In this document: positions 24,599 to 32,432 of the stretch, piece by piece | Position numbering within the stretch: position 1 is the stretch's first letter | How the letters are laid out: the number at the start of each line of letters is the position of its first letter | Assembly: GCF_007421815.1 (NCBI RefSeq) | Contig: NZ_VLNT01000009.1 | Span: 1-64,000, forward strand | Source of the DNA: Aeromicrobium piscarium | GTDB taxonomy: Bacteria > Actinomycetota > Actinomycetes > Propionibacteriales > Nocardioidaceae | Reading direction: 5' to 3' | DNA: 64,000 nucleotides | Notes under the pieces: model-generated | Databases searched by the model: none | Told to the model about the DNA's origin: nothing | The model's input: the letters and a program-made list of their open reading frames with translations, nothing else | Translations under genes and position numbers: made by a program

Positions 24599-25516
24599 GT
24601 GCTCCCCGTCACCGTTCGCGCTCCGGCCAAGATCAACCTCGTGCTCGAGGTCGGTGCGGGCCGTCCCGACGGCTTCCATGCCCTCTCGACCGTCTACCAC
24701 GCCGTGTCGCTGTACGACGAGGTCACGGCGACACCCCATGACGATGCGGTGCTCGCGGTGCGTGTGCTCGATGCCGATTCACTGCGCGAGCGCACCGATG
24801 TCCCGCGCGATGAGAGCAATCTGGCCATCCGGGCGGCGGACCGCCTGCGTTCGCATCTCGGCCGACCCGAGCTCGGTGCCGATCTCCTGATCCATAAGGG
24901 GATTCCGGTCGCCGGCGGCATGGCCGGCGGTTCCGCCGATGCCGCGGCGACGCTGGTCGCGTGCAACGAGGCCTGGCAGGGGGGCCTGAGTCGCGCCGAG
25001 CTGGAGCCGATCGCCGCGGAGCTCGGCAGCGATGTGCCGTTCCTGCTGCATGGGTCGACCGCAGTCGGGACGGGTCGTGGCGAGCAGATCGCCCCGGTGC
25101 TCGCCCGTGGACACTTCCACTGGGTTCTCGCCACATTCGCCGAGGGCATGTCCACGCCCGAGGTCTATGAGGAGCACGATCGCCTCGGCGGACGATCAGG
25201 GACCTTCGGGGAAGCCACACAGCATGTGCTGGAGGCGCTCCGCGACGGCGATCCGGAGGTGCTGGGCGGGGCGCTGGTCAATGATCTCGCCGACGCGGCA
25301 CTCGCGCTGCGCCCCGAGCTGGCGGGTGTGCTCGCCCTCGGCCTGGAAGCGGGAGCCGTCGGCGGACTGGTGTCCGGGTCGGGGCCCACGCTGGCGTTCC
25401 TCGTGCGCGACGAGATCGCCGCCGACGATCTCGCGGAGATTCTCCGCGGGGCGGAGGTAGCCGATGTCGTGCTGACGGCCGCGGGGCCCCGACCGGGAGC
25501 GAAGGTGGTGCGCTGA
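24599..25516 (+). CDS. ispE: 4-(cytidine 5'-diphospho)-2-C-methyl-D-erythritol kinase
   Basis: A 305-residue GHMP kinase that phosphorylates CDP-methylerythritol in the MEP isoprenoid pathway. It begins VTVRAPAKINLVLEVG; the ATP-binding motif is PVAGGMAGGSADAAATL (about 101-117). SDVPFLLHGSTAVGTGRGE and VSGSGPTLAFLV complete the family pattern. GTG 24599 is supported by the -10 box seven bases upstream. The ABC-F gene follows with an overlapping TGATG, so the two form a unit. Confidence 0.95.
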   Translation: MLPVTVRAPAKINLVLEVGAGRPDGFHALSTVYHAVSLYDEVTATPHDDAVLAVRVLDADSLRERTDVPRDESNLAIRAADRLRSHLGRPELGADLLIHKGIPVAGGMAGGSADAAATLVACNEAWQGGLSRAELEPIAAELGSDVPFLLHGSTAVGTGRGEQIAPVLARGHFHWVLATFAEGMSTPEVYEEHDRLGGRSGTFGEATQHVLEALRDGDPEVLGGALVNDLADAALALRPELAGVLALGLEAGAVGGLVSGSGPTLAFLVRDEIAADDLAEILRGAEVADVVLTAAGPRPGAKVVR

Positions 25517-27315
25517 TGCCACCGCTGATCGTCGCCGAGAAGGTCCACGTGGCCTTCCCGACGGCAGGACCGGTGCTGCGCGACGTCACCCTCGGCCTGG
25601 CGGAGGGCGACCGCGTCGGAGTCGTCGGCCGCAACGGCGACGGCAAGTCGACATTGCTGCGGGTCCTCGCCCACGAGCTGGAACCGGACTCCGGACGCGT
25701 GACCTGGCGGCGGGACCTCGCGGTCGGATATGTCGACCAGAGCGATGTCCTCGACCCCGCGGCGACGGTACGCGATGCGGTCGTCGGCGATGCCCTCGAT
25801 CACGAGTGGGCCGGCGACGCCCGGACGCGTGACATCGTGTCGGGACTCGTGCCCCCCGATGTCGCATGGGAGGCGCGGATCGGCGAGCTCTCCGGCGGTC
25901 AACGTCGCCGGGTCGCCTTGGCGAGTGTGCTGGCGCGGTCCTGGGACGTGCTGGTGCTGGACGAGCCGACCAACCATCTCGACCTCGACGCCGTGGTGTG
26001 GCTCGCTGGTCATCTACGGCAACGGTGGCCCGCGGGGAGCGGCGCATTGGCGGTCATCACGCACGACCGCTGGTTCCTCGACGAGGTGTGCACGACGACC
26101 TGGGAGGTCCACGACGGCACCGTCGACGCCTTCGAGGGCGGGTACGCGGCGTACGTGCTGCAACGCGTCGAGCGGGACCGGCAGGCCGCCGCGAGCGAGG
26201 CCCGCCGGCAGAACCTGATGCGCAAGGAGCTGGCCTGGCTGCGTCGTGGCGCGCCGGCGCGCACGTCCAAGCCGAAGTTCCGGATCGACGCGGCCAATGA
26301 GCTGATCGGTCGGGAGCCCCCGGTCCGCGACGGGGTGGAGCTGACCCAGCTCGCCACGGCGCGGCTGGGCAAGGACGTCGTGGACCTTCTCGATGTCGAT
26401 GTCGACCTTCCCGACGGGCGCCCGGTGCTGCGCGATATCGAGTGGCGGATCGGGCCGGGGGAGCGGACGGGCATCCTCGGCGTCAACGGGGCGGGCAAGT
26501 CGACCCTGCTCGGCCTCGTCACCGGCGATGTGGCCGCCAGCCGTGGCCGGGTCAAGCGCGGCAAGACCGTCGAGGTGGCCGTGCTGAGCCAGTCCCTGCA
26601 CGAGCTGGACGATGTGGCCGAGGAGCGGGTGAGCGACCTCGTCGGCCGTCAGCGGGCCACCTATGTCGCCGGCGGCAAGGAGCTGACACCCGGGCAGCTG
26701 CTGGAACGGCTGGGGTTCCGCACGCAGCAGCTCTCGACCCCGATCAAGGATCTCTCCGGCGGGCAGCGCAGGCGTCTGCAGCTGCTGCTCATCCTGCTCG
26801 CCGAGCCCAATGTCCTGATCCTCGACGAGCCGACCAATGACATGGACACCGACATGCTCACGGCGATCGAGGATCTGCTCGACACCTGGCCAGGCACGCT
26901 TCTGGTGGTCTCGCACGATCGGTACCTGCTGGAGCGAGTCACCGACCAGCAGTACGCGATCCTCGACGGCCGGCTCCGCCATCTCCCTGGCGGAGTAGAC
27001 GAGTATCTGGTCCTGCGCGAGAAACAGGAACAGGAGCGGGACTCCGCGGCGGGGGCACCGCGCGGCGTATCCCAGTCCGAACAGTCGGGGCTGTCCGGTG
27101 CCGAACGACGGTCGGTGCAGAAGGACATCGCCTCCCTGGAGCGCCGGATGGAGAAGCTCTCGGCGAGTGTCGACGCGCTCCACGCCTGGCTGGCCGCGCA
27201 CGACCAGAGCGACTACGAGGGTCTGCAGCGTCATACCGAGGAGCTGCGCACGGTCGAGGACGAGATCGCCCGGCTCGAGGAACGCTGGCTCGAGCTCTCC
27301 GAATCCCTCGACTGA
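25516..27315 (+). CDS. ABC-F family ATPase (ribosome-associated type)
   Basis: A 599-residue soluble protein with two ABC domains and no membrane segments, the ABC-F layout of translation factors such as EttA and Uup. Walker A motifs are GRNGDGKST (about 37) and GVNGAGKST (about 324). Signatures are LSGGQRRRVALAS and LSGGQRRRLQLLL, with LVLDEPTNHLDLD and LILDEPTNDMDTD as Walker B. The linker between the domains is basic. The C-terminal 80 residues form a predicted coiled coil (LERRMEKLSASVDALHAWL), as in Uup-like proteins. It is coupled to ispE. The exact subfamily cannot be set by eye. Confidence 0.93.
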   Translation: MPPLIVAEKVHVAFPTAGPVLRDVTLGLAEGDRVGVVGRNGDGKSTLLRVLAHELEPDSGRVTWRRDLAVGYVDQSDVLDPAATVRDAVVGDALDHEWAGDARTRDIVSGLVPPDVAWEARIGELSGGQRRRVALASVLARSWDVLVLDEPTNHLDLDAVVWLAGHLRQRWPAGSGALAVITHDRWFLDEVCTTTWEVHDGTVDAFEGGYAAYVLQRVERDRQAAASEARRQNLMRKELAWLRRGAPARTSKPKFRIDAANELIGREPPVRDGVELTQLATARLGKDVVDLLDVDVDLPDGRPVLRDIEWRIGPGERTGILGVNGAGKSTLLGLVTGDVAASRGRVKRGKTVEVAVLSQSLHELDDVAEERVSDLVGRQRATYVAGGKELTPGQLLERLGFRTQQLSTPIKDLSGGQRRRLQLLLILLAEPNVLILDEPTNDMDTDMLTAIEDLLDTWPGTLLVVSHDRYLLERVTDQQYAILDGRLRHLPGGVDEYLVLREKQEQERDSAAGAPRGVSQSEQSGLSGAERRSVQKDIASLERRMEKLSASVDALHAWLAAHDQSDYEGLQRHTEELRTVEDEIARLEERWLELSESLD

Positions 27316-27336
27316 ACAAACGAGTACGCCATCGAA

Positions 27337-27380
27337 GGGCGGCCACATGCCCAATAGAGGGGCGGCCATATGCCTAATAG
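27337..27380. repeat. Tandem 21-bp repeat in the ABC-F/MarR gap
   Basis: GGGCGGCCA(C/T)ATGCC(C/T)AATAG occurs at 27337-27357 and 27360-27380 with two differences. The second copy ends inside the palindrome GCCTAATAGGC. It lies in the 186-base gap (27316-27501) between convergent genes, where I see no other feature. Confidence 0.7.
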
Positions 27381-27501
27381 GCGGCTTTCGCTCGCGCCCC
27401 CGGAACGAGCCCGTTCGACCTGATCGTCGAAAGCGCAGAGGGGCTTTCAGGCCGCGTGGTCGTCACGAGCGAGTGCGGATGGCGATAGCCCTGACCGCCG
27501 C

Positions 27502-27996
27502 TCACGCCGAGGGGCCGGCGAAGGGCTCGATGAGATCGCGCAGGAGGTCGGCGATCGTGGCGCGCTCGTCGCTGTCGAGATCGGCGAGAAGTTCGTGCTC
27601 GTGGGTGAGTAGCGCATCGAGGGCCGCATCGACGCGCTCTCGCCCTCGTGTGGACAGCCGTACCAGCACACCGCGCCGGTCGGAGGGGGCCGGGCGCCTT
27701 TCGACCAGCCCCTTGCGCTGCAGCCGATCGACGCGGTTGGTCATGGTGCCGCTGGTCACGTGCGTGGCAGCGACGAGCTGGCCGGGGGACAGCTCGTAGG
27801 GCTCGCCGATGCGCCGCAGCGCCGCGAGCACGTCGAACTCCCACGGCTCGAGGCCCACGGAGGTGAAGGCCTGCTTGCGGAGCCCGTCCAGATACTGCGC
27901 GAGGCGGCTGACCCGGCTCAGCACCTCCATCGGGGAGACATCGGCATCGGGGCGTTCGTGCCGCCAGGCGGCGACGATCCGATCGACCTCGTCCAT
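27502..27996 (-). CDS. MarR-family transcriptional regulator
   Basis: A 164-residue winged-helix regulator. LEPWEFDVLAALRRIGEPYELSPGQLV leads into the recognition helix VTSGTMTNRVDRLQRKGLVER, and the wing RPAPSDRRGVLVRLSTRG is typical. The dimerisation helices lie at both ends. The ATG at 27996 sits seven bases after a TAAACT -10 box on the minus strand (28008-28003), so the message is probably leaderless. An 18-bp palindrome at 28019-28036 overlaps the expected -35 position and is a likely autoregulatory operator. No obvious target gene is adjacent. Confidence 0.92.
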   Translation of the reverse strand: MDEVDRIVAAWRHERPDADVSPMEVLSRVSRLAQYLDGLRKQAFTSVGLEPWEFDVLAALRRIGEPYELSPGQLVAATHVTSGTMTNRVDRLQRKGLVERRPAPSDRRGVLVRLSTRGRERVDAALDALLTHEHELLADLDSDERATIADLLRDLIEPFAGPSA

Positions 27997-28002
27997 GGGA
28001 TG

Positions 28003-28008
28003 AGTTTA
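28003..28008 (-). promoter_or_regulatory. -10 box of the MarR gene
   Basis: TAAACT read on the minus strand, seven bases before the ATG. It fits the leaderless pattern seen at several other genes here. Confidence 0.5.
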
Positions 28009-28018
28009 TCGCGTCGAG

Positions 28019-28036
28019 ATTCTTGAGGTCGAGAAT
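28019..28036. promoter_or_regulatory. Candidate MarR operator
   Basis: ATTCTTGAGGTCGAGAAT is an 18-bp palindrome with seven of eight pairs. Its size and spacing are those of MarR-family operators, and it covers the -35 position of the marR promoter. Confidence 0.5.
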
Positions 28037-28094
28037 CTTGCAGGAGCGCCGCCCCGGCGCGTGGCCTGGGGTGTTCGGTACGCTGGACGCGCTT

Positions 28095-28176
28095 TCCCCG
28101 GTTGGTCTGCCGGCAGGGCCCGCCTGACTTTGAATCAGGATTAGCGACGTAGGTTCGACTCCTACCCGGGGAGCCA
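28095..28176 (+). tRNA. tRNA-Gln (anticodon TTG)
   Basis: The acceptor TCCCCGG (28095-28101) pairs with CCGGGGA (28166-28172), followed by discriminator G and an encoded CCA (28174-28176). The anticodon stem CCTGA/TCAGG encloses CTTTGAA, with TTG at 28130-28132, so it reads Gln codons. The T arm is GTAGG-TTCGACT-CCTAC (28149-28165). The D arm is not canonical: the best standard pairing has one mismatch, and a shifted 4-bp pairing leaves an extra base. The variable region is nine bases (28140-28148) instead of the usual four or five. It lies between the MarR gene and glmU. Confidence 0.85.
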
Positions 28177-28246
28177 CGCGAGAACCCGCTGAGTGTGGAG
28201 GTACCCCCACACTTGACGGGTAGCCCCGAACACGAAGGAGTCCGCA

Positions 28247-29689
28247 TTGGACGCGAAGGTCACGGCGATCGTCCTCGCCGCCGGAGCCGGAACCCGGATG
28301 AAATCCGAGCGCGCCAAGGTGTTGCACGAGCTCGGTGGCAGGTCCATGCTCGGCCACGCTCTCGCCGCCGTCCGCGAGCTCGGCGTCGAACAGCGTGTCG
28401 TGGTCGTGGGCCATCAGCGTGAGCAGGTCGAGGCGGCCACCACGGCCCTCGATAGTGAGGCGCTGATCGCCGTCCAGCACGAGCGCAAAGGCACCGGTGA
28501 CGCCGTCCGCGCCGGGCTCGACGCGCTGGAGGCGGGCGCGGCTCGCGGCACCGTCCTGATCACCTACGGCGATGTCCCGCTGCTCACGGCCGAGACGCTC
28601 CGCGCGGTGGTCGACGAGCACCGCGCGGACGCCCGCGCCGTCACCATCCTCAGCGCCGAGGTCGACGACCCCACCGGCTACGGCAGGATCCTACGCGGCG
28701 ATGACGGAACCGTCACCGCCATCCGCGAGCACAAGGATGCGAGCGAGAACGAGCGATCGGTCCGCGAGATCAACAGCGGCATCCTCGCGGTCGACGGCAC
28801 CTTCCTCGACGCGGCCCTCGGCCGGCTCACGCCGAAGAACGCGCAAGGCGAGCTGTATCTGACCGATATCGTCGGCTTCGCGGTCGCCGATGGGCTCCCC
28901 GTCGGAGCCCATGTCCTCGAGGACGTCTGGCAGACCGAGGGCGTCAACGACCGCGCCCAGCTCGCCCGGCTGGCCCGCGAGCTCAACGACCGGATCACCC
29001 GGCGCTGGATGCTGGACGGCGTCACGATCATCGACCCCGCCACCACCTGGATCGACTCCGACGTCACTCTCGCGCCGGATGTCACGGTGCGCCCCGGCAC
29101 CCAACTTCTCGGAGCCACGACCGTGGCCGGCGGCGCCACGATCGGACCGGACACCACGTTGCGAAATGTCGAGATCGGCGAGGATGCCACCATCGAACGC
29201 ACCCACGGATCGGATGCCGTGATCGCCGCCGGCGCGACCGTCGGCCCCTTCGCCTACCTGCGTCCTGGCACCGAGCTTGGCGCGAAGGGCAAGATCGGCA
29301 CCTTCGTGGAGACCAAGAACGCCCAGATCGCCGACGGCGCCAAGGTGCCCCATCTCTCCTATATCGGCGACGCGGAGATCGGCGAGGGCACCAATATCGG
29401 TGCGGGCACCATCACCGCCAACTACGACGGCGAGCGCAAGCACCGCACCGTCGTCGGGCGTCATGCCAAGACCGGGAGCGACAACGTCTTCGTGGCACCG
29501 GTCGAGATCGGCGACGGCGCCTTCACCGGCGCTGGAACGATCGTCCGCGAGGACGTTCCACCGGGGGCACTCGCGGTGAGCGCGGGAGGACAGAGGATCA
29601 TGGACGGGTGGGTCGCGAGGCGACGGCCCGGCTCGGCGGCCCACGAGGCCGCGGAGAACGCAGCACGGCAGGAAGAGAACCCCCAGTGA
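28247..29689 (+). CDS. glmU: Bifunctional N-acetylglucosamine-1-phosphate uridyltransferase/acetyltransferase
   Basis: A 480-residue enzyme making UDP-GlcNAc for peptidoglycan and wall polymers. The N-terminal uridyltransferase opens with VLAAGAGTRMKSERAKVLHELG. The C-terminal left-handed beta-helix has the hexapeptide repeats, KTGSDNVFVAPVEIGDGAF and the active-site region YLRPGTELG...KIGTFVETKNA. The start is TTG at 28247 with GAAGGAG at 28234-28240, giving MDAKVTAIVLAAG. Its stop overlaps the prs start (GTGA), so both are co-translated. Confidence 0.96.
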   Translation: MDAKVTAIVLAAGAGTRMKSERAKVLHELGGRSMLGHALAAVRELGVEQRVVVVGHQREQVEAATTALDSEALIAVQHERKGTGDAVRAGLDALEAGAARGTVLITYGDVPLLTAETLRAVVDEHRADARAVTILSAEVDDPTGYGRILRGDDGTVTAIREHKDASENERSVREINSGILAVDGTFLDAALGRLTPKNAQGELYLTDIVGFAVADGLPVGAHVLEDVWQTEGVNDRAQLARLARELNDRITRRWMLDGVTIIDPATTWIDSDVTLAPDVTVRPGTQLLGATTVAGGATIGPDTTLRNVEIGEDATIERTHGSDAVIAAGATVGPFAYLRPGTELGAKGKIGTFVETKNAQIADGAKVPHLSYIGDAEIGEGTNIGAGTITANYDGERKHRTVVGRHAKTGSDNVFVAPVEIGDGAFTGAGTIVREDVPPGALAVSAGGQRIMDGWVARRRPGSAAHEAAENAARQEENPQ

Positions 29690-30669
29690 CCAACGGCAGC
29701 CTCAGCGAGCGCACACCGACCCGCAACCTCATGCTCTTCTCGGGTCGGGCGCACCCGACCCTCGCGCAGGAGGTCGCCCAGCTCCTCGAGGCCGAGCTCG
29801 TGCCGACCACCGCCTACGACTTCGCCAACGGCGAGATCTACGTGCGTTTCGACAAGTCGGTGCGCGGATGCGATGCCTTCGTGCTCCAGAGCCACTCCGC
29901 ACCGATCAACGAGGCGATCATGGAGCAGCTCATCATGATCGACGCGCTCAAGCGGGCTTCCGCCAAGCGCATCACGGTGGTGCTGCCCTTCTACGGCTAC
30001 GCCCGCCAGGACAAGAAACACCTCGGGCGCGAGCCGATCTCGGCGCGTCTGATGGCCGATCTGTTCCTCTCGGCCGGTGCCGACCGACTCATGACGGTCG
30101 ATCTCCATACCGCGCAGATCCAGGGCTTCTTCGACGGGCCGGTGGATCACCTGCTGGCGATGCCGATCCTGACGCGCCACGTCAAGAAGAAGTACGGCGA
30201 CAAGCAGCTCGCGGTCGTCTCGCCCGATGCCGGCCGGATCAAGGTGGCCGAGTCCTGGGCGAACTCGCTCGGCGGCGCACCGCTGGCCTTCATCCACAAG
30301 ACCCGCGACATCTCCCGCCCCAACGAGTCCAAGGCCAACCGTGTCGTGGGCGAAGTGGCCGGCCGCACGTGCATCCTGGTCGACGACCTCATCGACACCG
30401 GTGGCACGATCGTGCAGGCCGCCGAGGCGCTCAAGGCCGATGGGGCCGAGGACGTCATCATCGCCGCGACCCATGCCGTGTTCTCGGGCCCCGCGGTCGA
30501 CCGCCTGAAGAACTGCTGCGCGCGCGAGGTCATCGTCACCAATACGCTGCCCCTCACCGAGGAGATGCAGTTCGACAAGCTCACGGTGCTGTCGATCGCG
30601 CCACTGCTCGCCCAGGCGATCTCGGCCGTGTTCGAGGACGGCTCGGTCACCAGCCTGTTCAAGGAGTGA
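29686..30669 (+). CDS. prs: Ribose-phosphate pyrophosphokinase
   Basis: A 327-residue class I PRPP synthase, which makes PRPP from ribose 5-phosphate and ATP. Features are LMLFSGRAHPTLAQEVA, FANGEIYVRFDKSVRG, the ATP/metal segment YGYARQDKKHLGREPISARL, VDLHTAQIQGFFDGPVDHL, and the PRPP loop VDDLIDTGGTIVQAA. The GTG at 29686 overlaps the glmU stop. The glmU-prs pair is conserved in actinobacteria. A small membrane protein follows with another GTGA overlap. Confidence 0.96.
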   Translation: MTNGSLSERTPTRNLMLFSGRAHPTLAQEVAQLLEAELVPTTAYDFANGEIYVRFDKSVRGCDAFVLQSHSAPINEAIMEQLIMIDALKRASAKRITVVLPFYGYARQDKKHLGREPISARLMADLFLSAGADRLMTVDLHTAQIQGFFDGPVDHLLAMPILTRHVKKKYGDKQLAVVSPDAGRIKVAESWANSLGGAPLAFIHKTRDISRPNESKANRVVGEVAGRTCILVDDLIDTGGTIVQAAEALKADGAEDVIIAATHAVFSGPAVDRLKNCCAREVIVTNTLPLTEEMQFDKLTVLSIAPLLAQAISAVFEDGSVTSLFKE

Positions 30670-31055
30670 CCCTGCGTCCCGGTGCCGCGCGGCTCGCCGT
30701 GTCGCTCGGGGGCTGCTTCGCCCTGGTCGCCCTCCTCGCCGTGGTGGTCGTCGGCCACGATGCTCCGCGCGAGGCGCTGGTGACGGCGGCCGGGGTGTTG
30801 ATGGTCTTCGGCTTCGTCGGCGGTGTCCTCACGACGGTGATCGCCCTGCTCGTGCTCGGCTACACACATGATCGCGAACCCGATGACGAGATCGCGGTGA
30901 CGATGGCTTCTCTCGCCGGTTCGCTGTTCGTGGCGGTCTTCGGTGTGCTGGCGCTGCGCACGACCGGCTGGCTGGTCGCGGTCGTGACCACGGCGGTTCT
31001 GGTGGTCGTCACGCATCTGGTGTTGCGCCGCGGGCTGCGGGCCACCCTCCGCTGA
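30666..31055 (+). CDS. Small four-TM membrane protein
   Basis: A 129-residue protein from GTG 30666, overlapping the prs stop as GTGA. It has four hydrophobic segments (about 8-28, 37-62, 74-92 and 97-118) and a short charged loop THDREPDDE between the second and third. I do not recognise the family. It is coupled to prs, but nothing indicates a shared function. Confidence 0.65.
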   Translation: MTLRPGAARLAVSLGGCFALVALLAVVVVGHDAPREALVTAAGVLMVFGFVGGVLTTVIALLVLGYTHDREPDDEIAVTMASLAGSLFVAVFGVLALRTTGWLVAVVTTAVLVVVTHLVLRRGLRATLR

Positions 31056-31086
31056 ACCGCTCTCGAGGCGCGCCGCTCCCGCCCAT

Positions 31087-31210
31087 GGGCGGTGAGCTGT
31101 CACGTACTCGCGCCACGCTCCTGCGTGATGACTCACCGGAATCGTGGTCGACAGGATATCGGTGAGCCATCACCCACGATTGCCCGCTGGGTGCGGGATA
31201 ACTCACCGCC
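31087..31210. repeat. Compound palindromic intergenic repeat, copy B3
   Basis: Two inverted pairs lie in tandem. CGGTGAGCTGTCACG (31090-31104) pairs with 31124-31138, and CGGTGAGCCATCACCCA (31160-31176) pairs with 31188-31210, which ends in TCACCGCC. The outer GGCGGTGAG arms are those of the B family, while the inner sequence differs. It fills the gap after the small membrane gene. Confidence 0.75.
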
Positions 31211-31252
31211 CAGGGACGGGAGCGATGGTGCCGTCGTCGGGTGGTCTCGCGG

Positions 31253-31258
31253 CATAAT
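31253..31258 (+). promoter_or_regulatory. -10 box of the GH6 gene
   Basis: CATAAT lies 46 bases before the preferred GTG start at 31305. It overlaps the alternative ATG at 31257, which argues against that ATG as the start. Confidence 0.4.
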
Positions 31259-31304
31259 GGTGCGGACGACGTGCGGACGCCGTCGAGGTGACGAAGGGTG
31301 GCTC

Positions 31305-32309
31305 GTGCGCGTTCGAGGTCTCAGCATCCCGCCGCGGGCGATCGCGGTCACGAGCATCGTCGTCATCGTGACCTTCGTGGCGGCGCTGGTCATGTTCGGG
31401 GTCGATCCGCGCGGCTGGTTCGGCCGATCGGGTGCCCAGCGCCACGACCCCTTCGCGGGCGCCGAACTGTACGGCGCACCGGACTCTCTCGCCCACAAGG
31501 CAGCGGATGCGGCCACCGGCCCCGATGCCGAGATCGTGCGACGGGTCGCCGAGGTCCCCACGGCGATCTGGCTGACCCCCGAGGAGAGCGGACTCGACGC
31601 CGTCGAGCATCGTGCGGCCACCATCGCCGAGGGTGCCGCGGAGGAGAATGCCGTCGCTGTGGTCGTGCTCTACGGCATCACCGATCGAGACTGCGCCGGT
31701 GGGCACTCCGGCGGGGGTCTCGAACCGGGGGACTATCGCACCTGGGTCGAGCGGGCGGCTCGCGGTCTCGGACATGAGCCGCGCCACGTGGCCGCCGTCG
31801 TCGAGCCCGACGCCCTCGCGATGGTGGACGAGTGCCCCGACCCCGAGACGCGATTCGACCTGCTCGACGATGCCCGATCGGCCCTCGACAGCGCGGGAGT
31901 CACGACCTACCTCGATGCCGGGCATTCGGACTGGGTGGCGGTGGAGACGATGGCCGACCGGCTCCGGCAGATCGGGATCGACGAGGCGCGAGGCTTCTCC
32001 GTCAACGTCGCCGCCTACAACGGTGAGGCCGATGAGATCGACTACGCCGAGAGACTGGCCGATCTGCTCGACGACGGCGTGCACTATGTGATGGACACCG
32101 GCCGCAACGGTGCGGGCGCCTCCGGCGAATGGTGTAACCCGCCGGGCCGGGCACTCGGTCAGCGCCCCGGAGCGGGGGAGGGCCGTCTCGACGCGCGACT
32201 CTGGATCAAGCCGCCGGGCGAGAGCGACGGCACCTGCCGGGGCGGACCGCCCGCGGGCACCTGGTGGAACGAACGAGCGGCGGAGCTCGCGCGACAGGCC
32301 GGCTGGTGA
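31305..32309 (+). CDS. Glycoside hydrolase family 6 (cellulase/glucanase-like), membrane-anchored
   Basis: A 334-residue GH6 enzyme; the family cleaves beta-1,4-glucans by inversion. An N-terminal transmembrane anchor (about 13-33) places the catalytic domain outside the cell. Family motifs are AIWLTPEESG, VVLYGITDRDCAGGHSGGG, VVEPDALAM with the acid Asp (about 165), YLDAGHSDW, FSVNVAAYN, and VMDTGRNGAG...EWCNPPGRALG, ending with the base-region DARLWIKPPGESDG. The GTG at 31305 has GAAGG eight bases upstream. It neighbours a BcsA-like synthase, and in actinobacteria such as Streptomyces a GH6 enzyme (CslZ) accompanies the cellulose synthase-like protein. The role in glucan trimming is inference. 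Confidence 0.9.
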   Translation: MRVRGLSIPPRAIAVTSIVVIVTFVAALVMFGVDPRGWFGRSGAQRHDPFAGAELYGAPDSLAHKAADAATGPDAEIVRRVAEVPTAIWLTPEESGLDAVEHRAATIAEGAAEENAVAVVVLYGITDRDCAGGHSGGGLEPGDYRTWVERAARGLGHEPRHVAAVVEPDALAMVDECPDPETRFDLLDDARSALDSAGVTTYLDAGHSDWVAVETMADRLRQIGIDEARGFSVNVAAYNGEADEIDYAERLADLLDDGVHYVMDTGRNGAGASGEWCNPPGRALGQRPGAGEGRLDARLWIKPPGESDGTCRGGPPAGTWWNERAAELARQAGW

Positions 32310-32420
32310 GCCTCGGAACGGTGCTTTTCACCTCCGCGCCGACCGGTCCCGTGGAGCCGGTGAACAGGGGTGTCTCACCGCCGAGTCGGGAAACACCGTC
32401 GGCTGACTGCGGGGCGTTGG

Positions 32421-32426
32421 TACTGT
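32421..32426 (+). promoter_or_regulatory. -10 box of the response regulator gene
   Basis: TACTGT ends seven bases before the ATG at 32433, with no ribosome site between, so this is a leaderless candidate. Confidence 0.5.
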
Positions 32427-32432
32427 GAGCCC

